Shown: positions 26,301 to 33,609 of the stretch, piece by piece
Numbering within the stretch: the first letter of the stretch is position 1
Layout of the letters: the number at the start of each line of letters is the position of its first letter
DNA from: Verrucomicrobiota bacterium
Lineage (GTDB): Bacteria; Verrucomicrobiota; Verrucomicrobiia; Limisphaerales; J093
Assembly (NCBI GenBank): GCA_016871715.1
Contig: VHCO01000059.1
Location: 1-33,609, forward strand
DNA: 33,609 nucleotides
Direction of reading: 5' to 3'
Translations under genes and position numbers: made by a program
Notes under the pieces: model-generated
Seen by the model: only the letters and a program-made list of their open reading frames with translations
What the model was told of the DNA's origin: nothing
Databases searched by the model: none

Positions 26301-27727
26301 CGCTCCAGATGCGGGTCGAGGTCAGCCCGGGCGCCGGTGCGCCGCCTCTGGCCACGGACTTGCGCGCGCTCAGTTTCGACACCAACGCCTTCGTGTCGAT
26401 GGTGGGCACGGCCAGCGCCAGCGCGGCCACCGTCTTCAGCACCAGCGCCTACGAACTGGCGGGGGGCGTGCGCGGACTCGTGCTCTCAGCCCTGGGTGCG
26501 AGCGCTAATCTCACCGCCACGGACTTCGCCGTGGTGGCCATGCTCGTGGTGCCGGTTCCCGGCGGCGCCCTCGAGGGTCGCACCTATGCGATCGACATCC
26601 GCGAGGCTTCCGGCACCGCGGACGCGTCGCAGCAGGCCCTCCCGCTGGCCCCGCTCCCGGCTCGCACCATCAGCGTGCGGAACCTCCGCTACCTGGTGGG
26701 CGATTCCTCGCCCGGCAACTGGTATAACGCCGGCGACTTCGGCAACGGCGATCTGGACAACGCCGACGTGAACAACGCGTTTCACGCCTCGCTGGGCGTG
26801 CGGGCGCCGTACTCGTTCACCGACGCGTTCGATGCCATGGACGCGTTCCCGGACGACACGCTCTTGTCGGCTGGTGGCGACGGCCAGATCCGGTTCCTGG
26901 ATTGGCAACGGATTCTGCGCCGGTCGCTGCGACTGAACACCAACAACTGGGAACGGTCTTGGGCCGTGGGCGGCTACCGCGTCGCCACCGCCACGACCCT
27001 GCCGCGCTCGGCCTTCTCGATCGCCGCGGCCGTCGAGAGTCCGACTCCGGCCCTCGAGATTTCCCCACTCGAAGCCGAACTGGGCGCGGCCACCATCGAC
27101 CAGGTCCGCCCGGGTGAGTTGGTGCGTGTGCCCATTCACGTGCAGGTCGCCCCGGGCGCGCGCCTCGCCGGCCTGCAGTTCCGCGTCCTGGTGGAACCGG
27201 ACGGCGATGGGCCGCCCCTCGAGGTCCCGATCGAGTTCGTGAAATCGGCCGAGTTGCCCGAGGCGATTCGGGCCTCCGGCCTGGCGCCGAACCAAGTCGC
27301 TTCGGCCTGGTCGCCCCTGCTCAACCCGTTCCCGCAGCCGCTGGTCCGTCGGGTGGCTCTGGGGACCATCAACTTCACCGTGCCCCTGGCCGCACAACCC
27401 GCCCAGGTCTATCGCGTGCGCTTCGCCCATGCGGATGGCGCTCCCGACCTCGATACCCCGTACGGTTTCGAGACGACTGCCGGCCGCGTCACAGTCTTGA
27501 CGGCGCAGTCCGCCGCCGCTGCCACTGCTCCCGCCCCGCGCAGCTTCCGTGTCCGCTGGCCCGCGGTCGCCGGCCAGCGATACTTGGTCGAATCCACCGC
27601 CGACCTGGCCAGCGGGTCGTGGTCACGGGAGGGCACTGAGTTCGTCGGCCGGGGTGCCGCCCTCGAGTTCATCGACCGCAACCAGAGCGGTGCGGCTAAA
27701 TTCTACCGCGTACGAGTGCAACGTTAG
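23309..27727 (+). CDS. Giant secreted protein 2: NHL propeller with eight CHB_HEX modules
   Basis: A 1472-residue exported protein. Residues 1-21 are the signal (ends ACLAQ). Six NHL blades follow (about 30-305; for example PVGLALDSAGNIYVADSRNH). Eight tandem chitobiase-like modules of about 80 residues come next (WTIDGSDPTP pattern starting near 339, 421, 504, 586, 665, 744, 825 and 906). Then a cohesin-like module (about 985-1125), a dockerin-like segment (YLVGDSSPGNWYNAGDFGNG at about 1130, GGDGQIRFLDWQRILRRSLR at about 1190), a second cohesin-like module (about 1270-1390) and the family C-terminus ending in KFYRVRVQR. It lacks the DPDGDGLSN loop seen in proteins 1 and 3. The start is fixed by the ribosome site at 23296. 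No catalytic residues are recognised; carbohydrate binding or surface assembly is inferred from module types. Confidence 0.88.
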   Translation: MKRTIVLALGIAVALAFACLAQTVDTLLGEHLDEPYGVVVDVSTTNNYYYLTDSVHNRLVRFAPATGELTDLTGPAFFSPAGLVLARGGLVVADSGAHAIRRVSFAGEIAPLAGGGAGNADGAGAAAQFNTPVGLALDSAGNIYVADSRNHTLRMIAPDDTVTTVATGFLRPTAVAVGEGGRLFVADTGHHVIKVIEPGGTIRVIAGTLGSNVQASDLDRPRGLLWLGGSTGLLVSDTGHHALRRVARPVPGRDDYWVTSTFAGGVGVAGATDGSWASARFFEPVGLAVDLNGAIVVADLKNHAIRRLTRTPTQTPVVTPPGGSFSNTVSVAVSSLTTNASFYYTTDGSDPTPASLPVAGALTFDGGPVGFKVRGFSPDYGASAVISNRFSFYINPLTVDPAGGFFTNDVYLAAATVTSNVVIRYSLTGEPPSPASPVWTDRVWGRTGPIKLQAYRDGFADSPVTELEFTFQIAPPVLWPPGPAAPATTSNQSIPLRIVSGTSNVTFYWSFGPEEPTPASTLYTGPFDLGTNGVVQVRGYKAGYLDSMLVSATYNLLVGEVQIAPVTGALAYNPVRVELATVTDRAQVFWTIDGSDPTPNGTLYTGPFDLGTNGVLKVRAFRDGFVPSGIASAKFDLLVGDPSIAPVGATNNNPVEVTLASVTGGARIHWTIDGSDPTPNSLRYTDPFQLATNGVLRVRAFKDGLVPSAVVSAPFRLMAADPTLVPLGATSYEPVNVSMATATVGAGLYWTIDGSTPNRSSLVYAGPFVLATNGVLQVRAIRDGFLESAVVSAPFDLSVAVPVVTPASGTNINAITIQAQTATPGAELRYTLDGGNPQPTSPLYVGPINLTTNATFKIAGYRQGFFTSPTVVRDYAIKTDTPTLAPDAGFFPDGTTVTLSKIRADAVIYYTLDGTDPTTKSTRYTGPFPVTALSAPGADLRAVKARAFAPGTLPSDIVVGQAMPQNSVGIPRDVFAGSGSSVIVPVVVNLTPGAVLKSLQMRVEVSPGAGAPPLATDLRALSFDTNAFVSMVGTASASAATVFSTSAYELAGGVRGLVLSALGASANLTATDFAVVAMLVVPVPGGALEGRTYAIDIREASGTADASQQALPLAPLPARTISVRNLRYLVGDSSPGNWYNAGDFGNGDLDNADVNNAFHASLGVRAPYSFTDAFDAMDAFPDDTLLSAGGDGQIRFLDWQRILRRSLRLNTNNWERSWAVGGYRVATATTLPRSAFSIAAAVESPTPALEISPLEAELGAATIDQVRPGELVRVPIHVQVAPGARLAGLQFRVLVEPDGDGPPLEVPIEFVKSAELPEAIRASGLAPNQVASAWSPLLNPFPQPLVRRVALGTINFTVPLAAQPAQVYRVRFAHADGAPDLDTPYGFETTAGRVTVLTAQSAAAATAPAPRSFRVRWPAVAGQRYLVESTADLASGSWSREGTEFVGRGAALEFIDRNQSGAAKFYRVRVQR
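24280..26110 (+). repeat. Eight-fold tandem module repeat inside giant protein 2
   Basis: About 240 bases are repeated eight times. The protein signature is a hydrophobic pair, YYTLDG or WTIDG, then D/N-P-T, then LYTGPF and LATNGVLQVRAF. Copies 4-6 are the most alike, which suggests recent expansion in the middle. The unit corresponds to the CHB_HEX_C_1 family (C-terminal domain of chitobiase/beta-hexosaminidases). Confidence 0.75.
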
Positions 27728-27824
27728 TCTCGCGCGTTGGCATGGTCGGCCGCAGCAGAGCACGGGCCCGGCTGCGGCGGGATTGGACAGGAGTAGCGGC
27801 TGGCTGGTTTAGAGGGAAAGGCGC

Positions 27825-30800
27825 ATGAGAATCCGAGTCCTAGGGATGGTGGCATGGCTGAGCGGCTTCCTCGTGCAGGCCGAGTATGTGGACTCAGTGT
27901 TGACGACGCGGCTATTCGAGCCTCATAGCCTCGTCGCTGCGCCCAGCGGGTTCGCCAGCCTCTATTACCTGACCGACGCGGGAAACCATCGGGTCATCGC
28001 CTTTTCTCCGGCGAGTGGTGTGGTCAACACCTTGGCGGGACTGGCCGGCCAGCCTGGGTTCAGCGATGGCGCGGGCAAGTTCGCCCGGTTCTTCTATCCT
28101 CAAGGATTGATCCTCCTGAGTGACGGCCTGCTCGTGGCCGACACGGGCAACCACCTCATTCGCAGGGTCACCTTCGAGGGCATCGTCTCGACCCTCGCCG
28201 GCGTCCCCGGGGTCCCTGGCAACACCGACGGGCCGGCCGCTCAGGCCCGGTTCAATTCCCCGATTGGCCTGGCTCTCGATGCCACCGGCAACCTCTACAT
28301 CGCCGACTCGAAGAACCACGCCGTGCGCCGATTGGACCCGGTCGGGCTGGTGACCACCGTGGCGACCGGCTTCAACACGCCCAACGCGGTCGCAGTGGAT
28401 TCGCAGCAGCGCGTGATCGTGGCCGATACCCGCAATCACGCCATCAAACGAATCGAAGCCGACGGTTCCATCGCCTTGCTCGCGGGTGCCAACTGGCCCG
28501 GCGGCCTCGGGTCCGACGACGCCGACGAGGCCCTCGAGGCGCGCCTGAACAACCCGCGCGGACTGCTTTGGCTGCCGGAACAGCAATGGCTGTTGATTGC
28601 CGACACGGGCAACCACACAGTGCGGCGGTTGATCCCGAGCGCGGAAAGTCTGAGCGGCTATGCTTTGCTCACTTACGCCGGGCGGGCCGATGCCCCGGGC
28701 CTCGCTAACGGAGAGGCCTTGGCGGCTCAGTTCAACGGTCCAATCGGCCTGGGGATCGACCCCACGCAGGCTACAGCGACGTTGGTGGTGGACTCGGGCA
28801 ACCATGCCCTCCGCCAAATCCAAGTCGCGCCGCCGCAACCCCCCGTGCCGGCGCCTCGGATCGGCAAAGTGACCTTCGTGCGACCCGAGCCGTCCTCACC
28901 GCCCCTGTCGATGCTCGTGCCCGTGGTGGACGAGGTGTTTCCGAACCTCGTGCCGCTCGCCATCCTGGCCGGGGCGACCGGCGCCCAGGAGTACGTCTTG
29001 CACGGCAACACCACCAACCTCACTGGGCTCGAGCCGAATCCGGTGGGAAAGAACCCCAAGGTCTCGCGCTACCGCGACGGCTTAACCGAGGATGAGTTGC
29101 GCAGCTTGTTCGGCGCGGACCTCAACCGCAGCATCGCCGCCGACTGGGGCATCTCGGCCATCCCAGACCTGACCGTCAAGGCCATCAGCACGCTATCCGG
29201 CCGCCGCCCGAGCCCGCTGGCGGTCGCGCGGTTTCGCTTCGTCACAGCCGACCCGGTGATCGACGGGCTGAACCCAATCGCGTTCAGCGTGCGGTCGGCC
29301 ACCAAAGACGCCGTGCTCTGGTACAGCACCAACGGTGTTCCCCCCGCCGCCGGCGCCCCCAACAGCTTTCGCGTCAGTAACAACTCCGATCTGTCGTTCA
29401 ACACCGAGGGCGAACGACTCGTCTTCTCCATCTTGGCGGTGGCCGAGAACTTCGCGTCGAGCGCCGTTGTCACCCGGGTCTTCACCAACGCCGTCCCCAA
29501 CCGCATCACCCTGGGCTTCGGCGATGGGGAGGCGTCCAGCCGGTTTATCGGGTATGCCGGCCAGCGTTATTGCGCTCCCGTGACCCTGGCGCTGGTGCCG
29601 GGACAGAAGATCTACTCGCTTCAGTTCGGGCTGGCGGTGAGCGAAGGGGCGGGAAGCCCTCCGCTCGCCTACGCCAGCCAAACCGACATGGGCTTTGCCT
29701 CCATGCTCATGTACCCGGTCTCGGGCGGCCTGCTGGTTGATCATCGAGGCGCCACCTACGATCCCGTCCTGCCCATCCTGAATCATCCCTTGGCTGGGAT
29801 CATCGGGGACACCACCTTCACCAACTTGGCGAGCTTGCCCGGCGGCACCAACCTGCTCGGTGTGGCTTGGCTCGAGCGCCTGGGTGGCGAGGGCATCTAC
29901 CCGAGCCTCAACCAAGACCTCGTCACCTTCTCGATGGCCCGTAACCGCCTCTACCTTGGCTCCGAGGGTAAGGTCGTCCTCGGCGCCTTCGCCTTCCAAA
30001 TCCCTGCCAGCGCCACCACCGATGACCAGTACCAAGTCGAGATTGTTCGACCCTCCGCTACCCAGGATGGAGTCGACCGGCCGGCCGTGCTTTCGGCACC
30101 GGCGGCGCCAGTCCCTTCCCCCTATGGCTTGCTCTCCGCACGACATCAGGTGCGCATAGCCGCCCCCGGTGAGAGCCGATACTTGGTGGGCGACGTCGAG
30201 CCCTTTACCTGGCTCAACGTGGGTGAGTTCGGCGATCAGCGATTGCGGAATGAAGATGTCCTGCAGGTGTTCCAGATCGCTGTGTACGCCAACAACCCGC
30301 TGCCGCGCGGCAGCGACTATTACGATGCCCTCGACGCTAGCAACGGCGCCACCAACGCACTCCTCGTCGCCCCGAACGGCGAGGACACCGTCATTAACTC
30401 GATTGCCTTCGGCGATGGCCAACTGAACGTCGACGACGTCTACGTCACTTTCCGCCGTTCGCTCGACGCGTCCCTCACCAACTACGCGCGGTTCTGGTCC
30501 AATGGCACCCTGGCTGCCGTGGTCTGGCCTCACGACGTCTTCGCCGGACCACGCCTGGCTCGCCCGCACGCTACCCGTGTCCAGCTCCACAGCGCGCCCT
30601 CGACCCTCCCGACCTCCGAGGCGCCGTCCGTCGTGCTCGCGGCCGGGGAACTTAAGGGTGCCGGCGGCAAGGTCGTTGCCGTGCCGCTCCAGGCCAAGGT
30701 CCAAGGCCAGTTCGCCCTGCGCGTGCTCATGTTTAACCTGACCGTTCGCCCGGTGCGCACGGCCCCGCCCCTGGTGCACCCGCTCGAGTTCGTGCCTGGC

Positions 30801-31436
30801 TACGCCCTCGGCCCGCCGACCGCCGCCGCCGCCCGTGGCCCCGCCAATTACGCCGCCGCTTGGCTGGATGCTCGCGCGCTTGGGATCCCCGGTGCCGGCT
30901 TGGTGGGCACGCTGCTGGTGACCTTGCCCGACGGTGCGCCTCCTGACTCAGTGTATCGCGTCGACTTCGGCCACTTCTCCGCATCGCCCAATGGCCTGGC
31001 GCTGTTCCCAACGAAGACCCAGGTCGGCGGCCTGGATCCGCAACTCGCCGCCGAAGTCTCCACACCCGGCGACGGAATCCCGGACGCGTGGCGAACGCGG
31101 TACTTCGGGTCGCTCGACCATCCACTAGCCGCTGTCGACGCCGACCCGGATGGCGATGGCATACCGAACTTGGCGGAATTCCAGGCCGGCACCGACCCCG
31201 TCGAACTACGATTGGCAGCACGCGCCCTGGACGGGCTGCATCCGGCCTACGGCGTCGCCTTACGCTGGTTCGGTCCGCCCGGCCAGCAATACGTGGTCGA
31301 GTCGGCGCCCGACGCGGCGATGGGTCCCTGGCTGCCCAGCTCGGACACCCTCCCCAGCGACGGTCAGGTCGTGCAGTTCGACGTCACCGACTTGGATCGC
31401 GAATGCCAATTCTTCCGGGTGCGACGCGTGCCTTAG
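27825..31436 (+). CDS. Giant secreted protein 3: NHL propeller, cohesin/dockerin-like
   Basis: A 1203-residue exported protein, ATG at 27825 preceded by a purine-rich GAGGGAAAGG. Residues 1-19 are the signal. Six NHL blades follow (about 20-335; for example GLLVADTGNHLIRRV). A single weak CHB_HEX-like segment (WYSTNGVPPAAGAP, about 500), a cohesin-like module (about 565-770), a dockerin-like segment (YLVGDVEPFTWLNVGEFGDQ at about 787, FGDGQLNVDDVYVTFRRSLD at about 865), a second cohesin-like module (about 945-1065), the DPDGDGIPNLAEF loop (about 1107-1119) and a C-terminal domain ending in QFFRVRRVP come next. It is a paralogue of proteins 1 and 2, separated from protein 2 by 97 bases. The stop overlaps by 4 bases the end of the convergent M48 protease gene. 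Function unknown. Confidence 0.86.
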   Translation: MRIRVLGMVAWLSGFLVQAEYVDSVLTTRLFEPHSLVAAPSGFASLYYLTDAGNHRVIAFSPASGVVNTLAGLAGQPGFSDGAGKFARFFYPQGLILLSDGLLVADTGNHLIRRVTFEGIVSTLAGVPGVPGNTDGPAAQARFNSPIGLALDATGNLYIADSKNHAVRRLDPVGLVTTVATGFNTPNAVAVDSQQRVIVADTRNHAIKRIEADGSIALLAGANWPGGLGSDDADEALEARLNNPRGLLWLPEQQWLLIADTGNHTVRRLIPSAESLSGYALLTYAGRADAPGLANGEALAAQFNGPIGLGIDPTQATATLVVDSGNHALRQIQVAPPQPPVPAPRIGKVTFVRPEPSSPPLSMLVPVVDEVFPNLVPLAILAGATGAQEYVLHGNTTNLTGLEPNPVGKNPKVSRYRDGLTEDELRSLFGADLNRSIAADWGISAIPDLTVKAISTLSGRRPSPLAVARFRFVTADPVIDGLNPIAFSVRSATKDAVLWYSTNGVPPAAGAPNSFRVSNNSDLSFNTEGERLVFSILAVAENFASSAVVTRVFTNAVPNRITLGFGDGEASSRFIGYAGQRYCAPVTLALVPGQKIYSLQFGLAVSEGAGSPPLAYASQTDMGFASMLMYPVSGGLLVDHRGATYDPVLPILNHPLAGIIGDTTFTNLASLPGGTNLLGVAWLERLGGEGIYPSLNQDLVTFSMARNRLYLGSEGKVVLGAFAFQIPASATTDDQYQVEIVRPSATQDGVDRPAVLSAPAAPVPSPYGLLSARHQVRIAAPGESRYLVGDVEPFTWLNVGEFGDQRLRNEDVLQVFQIAVYANNPLPRGSDYYDALDASNGATNALLVAPNGEDTVINSIAFGDGQLNVDDVYVTFRRSLDASLTNYARFWSNGTLAAVVWPHDVFAGPRLARPHATRVQLHSAPSTLPTSEAPSVVLAAGELKGAGGKVVAVPLQAKVQGQFALRVLMFNLTVRPVRTAPPLVHPLEFVPGYALGPPTAAAARGPANYAAAWLDARALGIPGAGLVGTLLVTLPDGAPPDSVYRVDFGHFSASPNGLALFPTKTQVGGLDPQLAAEVSTPGDGIPDAWRTRYFGSLDHPLAAVDADPDGDGIPNLAEFQAGTDPVELRLAARALDGLHPAYGVALRWFGPPGQQYVVESAPDAAMGPWLPSSDTLPSDGQVVQFDVTDLDRECQFFRVRRVP

Positions 31437-32734
31437 CTAAACCTTTCCCAGAGCCTTGACTTCGGTTGCGCCCGGTAATCCCGGGGCAAGAGGGCGCGCT
31501 CCCGCTCGACTAGGGTCGGGTGCGAGTAGTGGAATCGGCTGTACAGGGGGTGAGGCGTCAGGTTGCTGAGGTTCTTCTCGTTGAGTTTGCGCAGCGCCGT
31601 AACGAGCGAATCGGGTCGGCCCAAAACCCCGGCCGCATAGGCGTCGGCTTCGTACTCATGGCGCCGCGCCCACCCGTTCGCCACCGGCGCCAGCCAGAAG
31701 GTCACCACCCCGCTCAGCAGACCAAACAGCAAAAACGCGGGCACAACGCTCCCAGGCGCAAAGCCAAACGCGCTGTAGAACCACGCCTGCTCGGCCAGCC
31801 ACCCCACGACGTAGAGTCCCACGAGCAGACCGGCCGCGGAGACCAATAACCGCTTGCGCACGTGTCTCTTTCGATAGTGACCGATCTCATGCGCGAGCAC
31901 CGCCTCGAGCTCCAACTCACTCAATTGCTGCACCAACGTGTCAAACAGCACGATCCGACGGAACCGACCGAACCCGGTGAAGAACGCGTTCGAGTGCCGC
32001 GAGCGTCGGCTGCCATCCATCACCTGGATGCCTCGAGCGCGAAACCCGGTTCGTTCCGCCAAGCCGACCAGGCGCTCCCGCAGGCTGCCTTCCGCCAGCG
32101 GCGTGAATCGGTTGAACAGCGGCAGGATCACCACTGGCGCCAAAAACGCCATTAGACATTGCACAGCCAGAATGGTCAGCCACGCCCAAAACCACCAAGT
32201 GGACCCCAGCCACTCGACCAGTTTGAGCACCAGCGCGAGCAACGGAATCCCCAGCAGCGCGCTCAGGCCCAGACCCTTGAGCCGGTCCGCCCACCAAAGC
32301 TGCGGCCTGGTCGTGTTGAACCCAAAACGTTCCTCGAGATGGAACTGCGCATACCACTGGAAGGGCAGCCCCGTCAGTGCGAGACCCGCGCCGACGGCAA
32401 AGACAAAACCGGCCATCGCCCACGCCGAGACGCCCAATGCCCCCACCCACCCGTGGTAAGCCAGCGGCAGCAACCCCGTGTAAAGGACGGCCACCAGCAC
32501 CAGCGTGTCGTACCCAGACTCGAACCGAGTTAGCCGGCTGCGTGCCAGGGTGTAGGCCACCGACCGCGCGTACGTCTGCGTGTCCACCACGGCCGCGTAA
32601 GCCGAGGGCACCTCGGTCCCGCGGGCGCGGACGTATCGGTCGTTCAACCACTCGAGGCTCAGCTCTCCTGCCAGCCGAGCAAGGATCAACGCCAACACCA
32701 CTCCGCCGCAGGCCTGCACCGGGTCGAATGCCAT
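31433..32734 (-). CDS. M48 family (Ste24-type) membrane zinc protease
   Basis: A 433-residue integral membrane protease of the CAAX prenyl protease 1 type. Residues 282-286 are the zinc motif HEIGH (HExxH), and EYEADAYA (about 360) supplies the third ligand glutamate, as in M48 peptidases. About seven hydrophobic helices flank it, with LEERFGFNTT, a motif of this family, before the catalytic region. The frame reaches 32776; the ATG at 32734 is chosen, with an ATG at 32758 as an alternative. Bacterial homologues of Ste24 do not process prenylated proteins and are taken as membrane quality-control proteases. The stop overlaps that of giant protein 3 tail to tail by 4 bases. No co-transcribed partner is seen. 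Confidence 0.9.
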   Translation of the reverse strand: MAFDPVQACGGVVLALILARLAGELSLEWLNDRYVRARGTEVPSAYAAVVDTQTYARSVAYTLARSRLTRFESGYDTLVLVAVLYTGLLPLAYHGWVGALGVSAWAMAGFVFAVGAGLALTGLPFQWYAQFHLEERFGFNTTRPQLWWADRLKGLGLSALLGIPLLALVLKLVEWLGSTWWFWAWLTILAVQCLMAFLAPVVILPLFNRFTPLAEGSLRERLVGLAERTGFRARGIQVMDGSRRSRHSNAFFTGFGRFRRIVLFDTLVQQLSELELEAVLAHEIGHYRKRHVRKRLLVSAAGLLVGLYVVGWLAEQAWFYSAFGFAPGSVVPAFLLFGLLSGVVTFWLAPVANGWARRHEYEADAYAAGVLGRPDSLVTALRKLNEKNLSNLTPHPLYSRFHYSHPTLVERERALLPRDYRAQPKSRLWERFS

Positions 32735-32789
32735 CCGGCAAGTATCCCGGGCCGCCATCGCAAGGCAACGTCGCACTTATTCACTCAAC

Positions 32790-32815
32790 GTGACAGTTAT
32801 AAAGTCATTGACAAC
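32790..32815. repeat. Repeat-like sequence, outer flank of the transposase
   Basis: Read on the minus strand it is GTTGTCAATGACTTTATAAC followed by TGTCAC. It resembles the left part of the 6552 and 6670 elements (GTTGTCAACTACTATAATC) and has opposite orientation to the copy at 32941. The similarity is short and partial. Confidence 0.4.
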
Positions 32816-32940
32816 TCCGGACCGTATAACGAAGCCCGGCGGGACCCTGGTGGCCCGACGCCCGCTCCCCATCTGGATGAGTTGCGGCAACGTCGAAGGA
32901 AGCGGTGCTGCCGTGGAGCAGGGCACGGAGGTGGTCTGCA

Positions 32941-32979
32941 GTATAGCAATCATCCAAGCAAAATGACATTGACAAATCG
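32941..32979 (+). repeat. Repeat-like sequence just upstream of the transposase
   Basis: GTATAGCAATCATCCAAGCA continues as AAATGACATTGACAAATCG. It shares CAATCAT, GCAAAATGA and TTGAC, in that order, with the element at 6552-6591, with a 4-base insertion. It also supplies the TTGACA of the transposase promoter. Confidence 0.45.
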
Positions 32980-32997
32980 TTTGTTTCTGGGTAAACA
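32969..32997 (+). promoter_or_regulatory. Putative promoter of the transposase gene
   Basis: TTGACA (32969-32974) and TAAACA (32992-32997) are separated by 17 bases. The perfect -35 and ideal spacing support the call; the -10 is weak. Transcription would begin about five bases before the ATG at 33009, giving an almost leaderless message, and no ribosome site is visible. Confidence 0.5.
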
Positions 32998-33008
32998 CGA
33001 CACAGCTT

Positions 33009-33609
33009 ATGAGACTGACCCGTATCAAAGTCAAAGGGCGACCCGCCGTCTATCACTGCGTCTCCCGCATCGTCGGCGCCCAACGCCTCCTCGATGACCT
33101 CGGCAAAGAAACCTTGGTCCGGCTCCTCCGGCGCCTGGCCACCTTCTGCGGCCTCGAAGTCATCACCTACTGCATCATGTCCAACCACTTCCATGTCTTG
33201 GTCCGCGTCCCGGCCGAGCAGAACCCGACCGACGAGGAGTTGGTCGAGCGCATGAAGGCCCTCTACGGGAAGGCCAAGCCCCGCGAGGCCGGCTTGCTCT
33301 ATGAGGCCGAGAAGGGGTTACACTCGCATGGTCGGGTGGACGCGGACATCCGGGAACGGATGCTGGCGCGGATGGGGGATGTGTCGGAGTTCATGAAGGA
33401 GTTCAAGCAACGGTTCAGCAAGTGGTACAACATACGGCACCAGCGGTTTGGGACGTTGTGGGCGGAACGGTTCCGGAGCGTGTTGGTCGAGGATCAGTCG
33501 GGGGTGCTGGAGACGGTGTCGGCGTACATCGACTTGAACGCGGTGCGGGCGGGATTGGTGGAGGATCCGAAGGATTACCGGCACTGCGGATACGGGGCGG
33601 CGGTGGCTG
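33009..33609 (+). CDS. REP-associated tyrosine transposase (Y1/HUH), 3' end missing
   Basis: The first 200 residues of a Y1_Tnp transposase that runs off the window end. These HUH single-strand endonucleases mobilise or maintain REP-type palindromic repeats. The metal-binding HUH motif is in CIMSNHFHVLVRVP (about 56-69, HFH). Residues about 120-140 (DVSEFMKEFKQRFSKWYN) form the helix that usually carries the catalytic Tyr, and TLWAERFRSVLVED and VSAYIDLNAVRAGLVEDP are conserved C-terminal motifs of the REP-associated group. The start ATG at 33009 gives MRLTRIKVKGRPAVYHCVSR, the usual N-terminus. No frameshift or stop is seen, so the gene may be intact beyond the window. Confidence 0.9.
   Translation, partial: MRLTRIKVKGRPAVYHCVSRIVGAQRLLDDLGKETLVRLLRRLATFCGLEVITYCIMSNHFHVLVRVPAEQNPTDEELVERMKALYGKAKPREAGLLYEAEKGLHSHGRVDADIRERMLARMGDVSEFMKEFKQRFSKWYNIRHQRFGTLWAERFRSVLVEDQSGVLETVSAYIDLNAVRAGLVEDPKDYRHCGYGAAVA

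Overview
The window is high-GC DNA from a Gram-negative bacterium that is most likely a member of the Verrucomicrobiota, probably close to the Pedosphaera/Limisphaera group. The evidence is a pseudopilin with an H-X9-DG motif, a PEP-CTERM protein, a secreted protein of the 'VNAVGY' type, very large NHL-propeller/chitobiase-like secreted proteins, and outer-membrane biogenesis genes (BamD-like, LptE). The assignment rests on recognised protein families only, because there is no rRNA or tRNA in the window.

Layout. Positions 1-2489 (+): the 3' end of a sodium:solute symporter gene, an ATGA-coupled small membrane protein, and a radical SAM protein. Positions 2959-6370: a PocR/AraC-type regulator (+) converges on and overlaps a minus-strand pair, a polytopic membrane protein preceded by an HD-domain phosphohydrolase. 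Positions 6371-7154: a gene-free stretch with two short inverted-repeat-bounded elements. Positions 7155-9578 (-): an H-X9-DG pseudopilin, then lptE and a BamD-like TPR gene. Positions 9699-11006 (+): enolase. Positions 11469-12683 (+): two small secreted proteins, the second with a PEP-CTERM anchor, ending in a strong terminator. Positions 12775-13410: six copies of a 111-bp tandem repeat. Positions 13456-31436 (+): a TPR protein, pilM-N-O-P-Q, and three giant paralogous secreted proteins. Positions 31433-32734 (-): an M48 (Ste24-type) membrane protease. Positions 33009-end (+): a truncated REP-associated (Y1/HUH) transposase with promoter-like and repeat-like sequence upstream.

The central feature is the roughly 18-kb block from 13456 to 31436. 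It encodes the inner-membrane platform (PilM, PilN, PilO), a short lipoprotein (PilP) and a secretin (PilQ-like, with a doubled N-terminal module). Four bases after the secretin begins a run of three secreted proteins of 1007, 1472 and 1203 residues. All three share one plan: signal peptide, six NHL blades, one or more chitobiase-like (CHB_HEX) modules, a cohesin-like fold, a dockerin-like segment, a second cohesin-like segment and a conserved C-terminal domain. The first and third also carry a calcium-binding DPDGDG loop. No PilB/PilT ATPase or PilC lies in the window. My inference is a dedicated export machine linked to its own giant surface or extracellular proteins, with the pseudopilin at 7155 as a possible remote partner. 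The domain pattern can be read in the sequence, but the functional link is a hypothesis.
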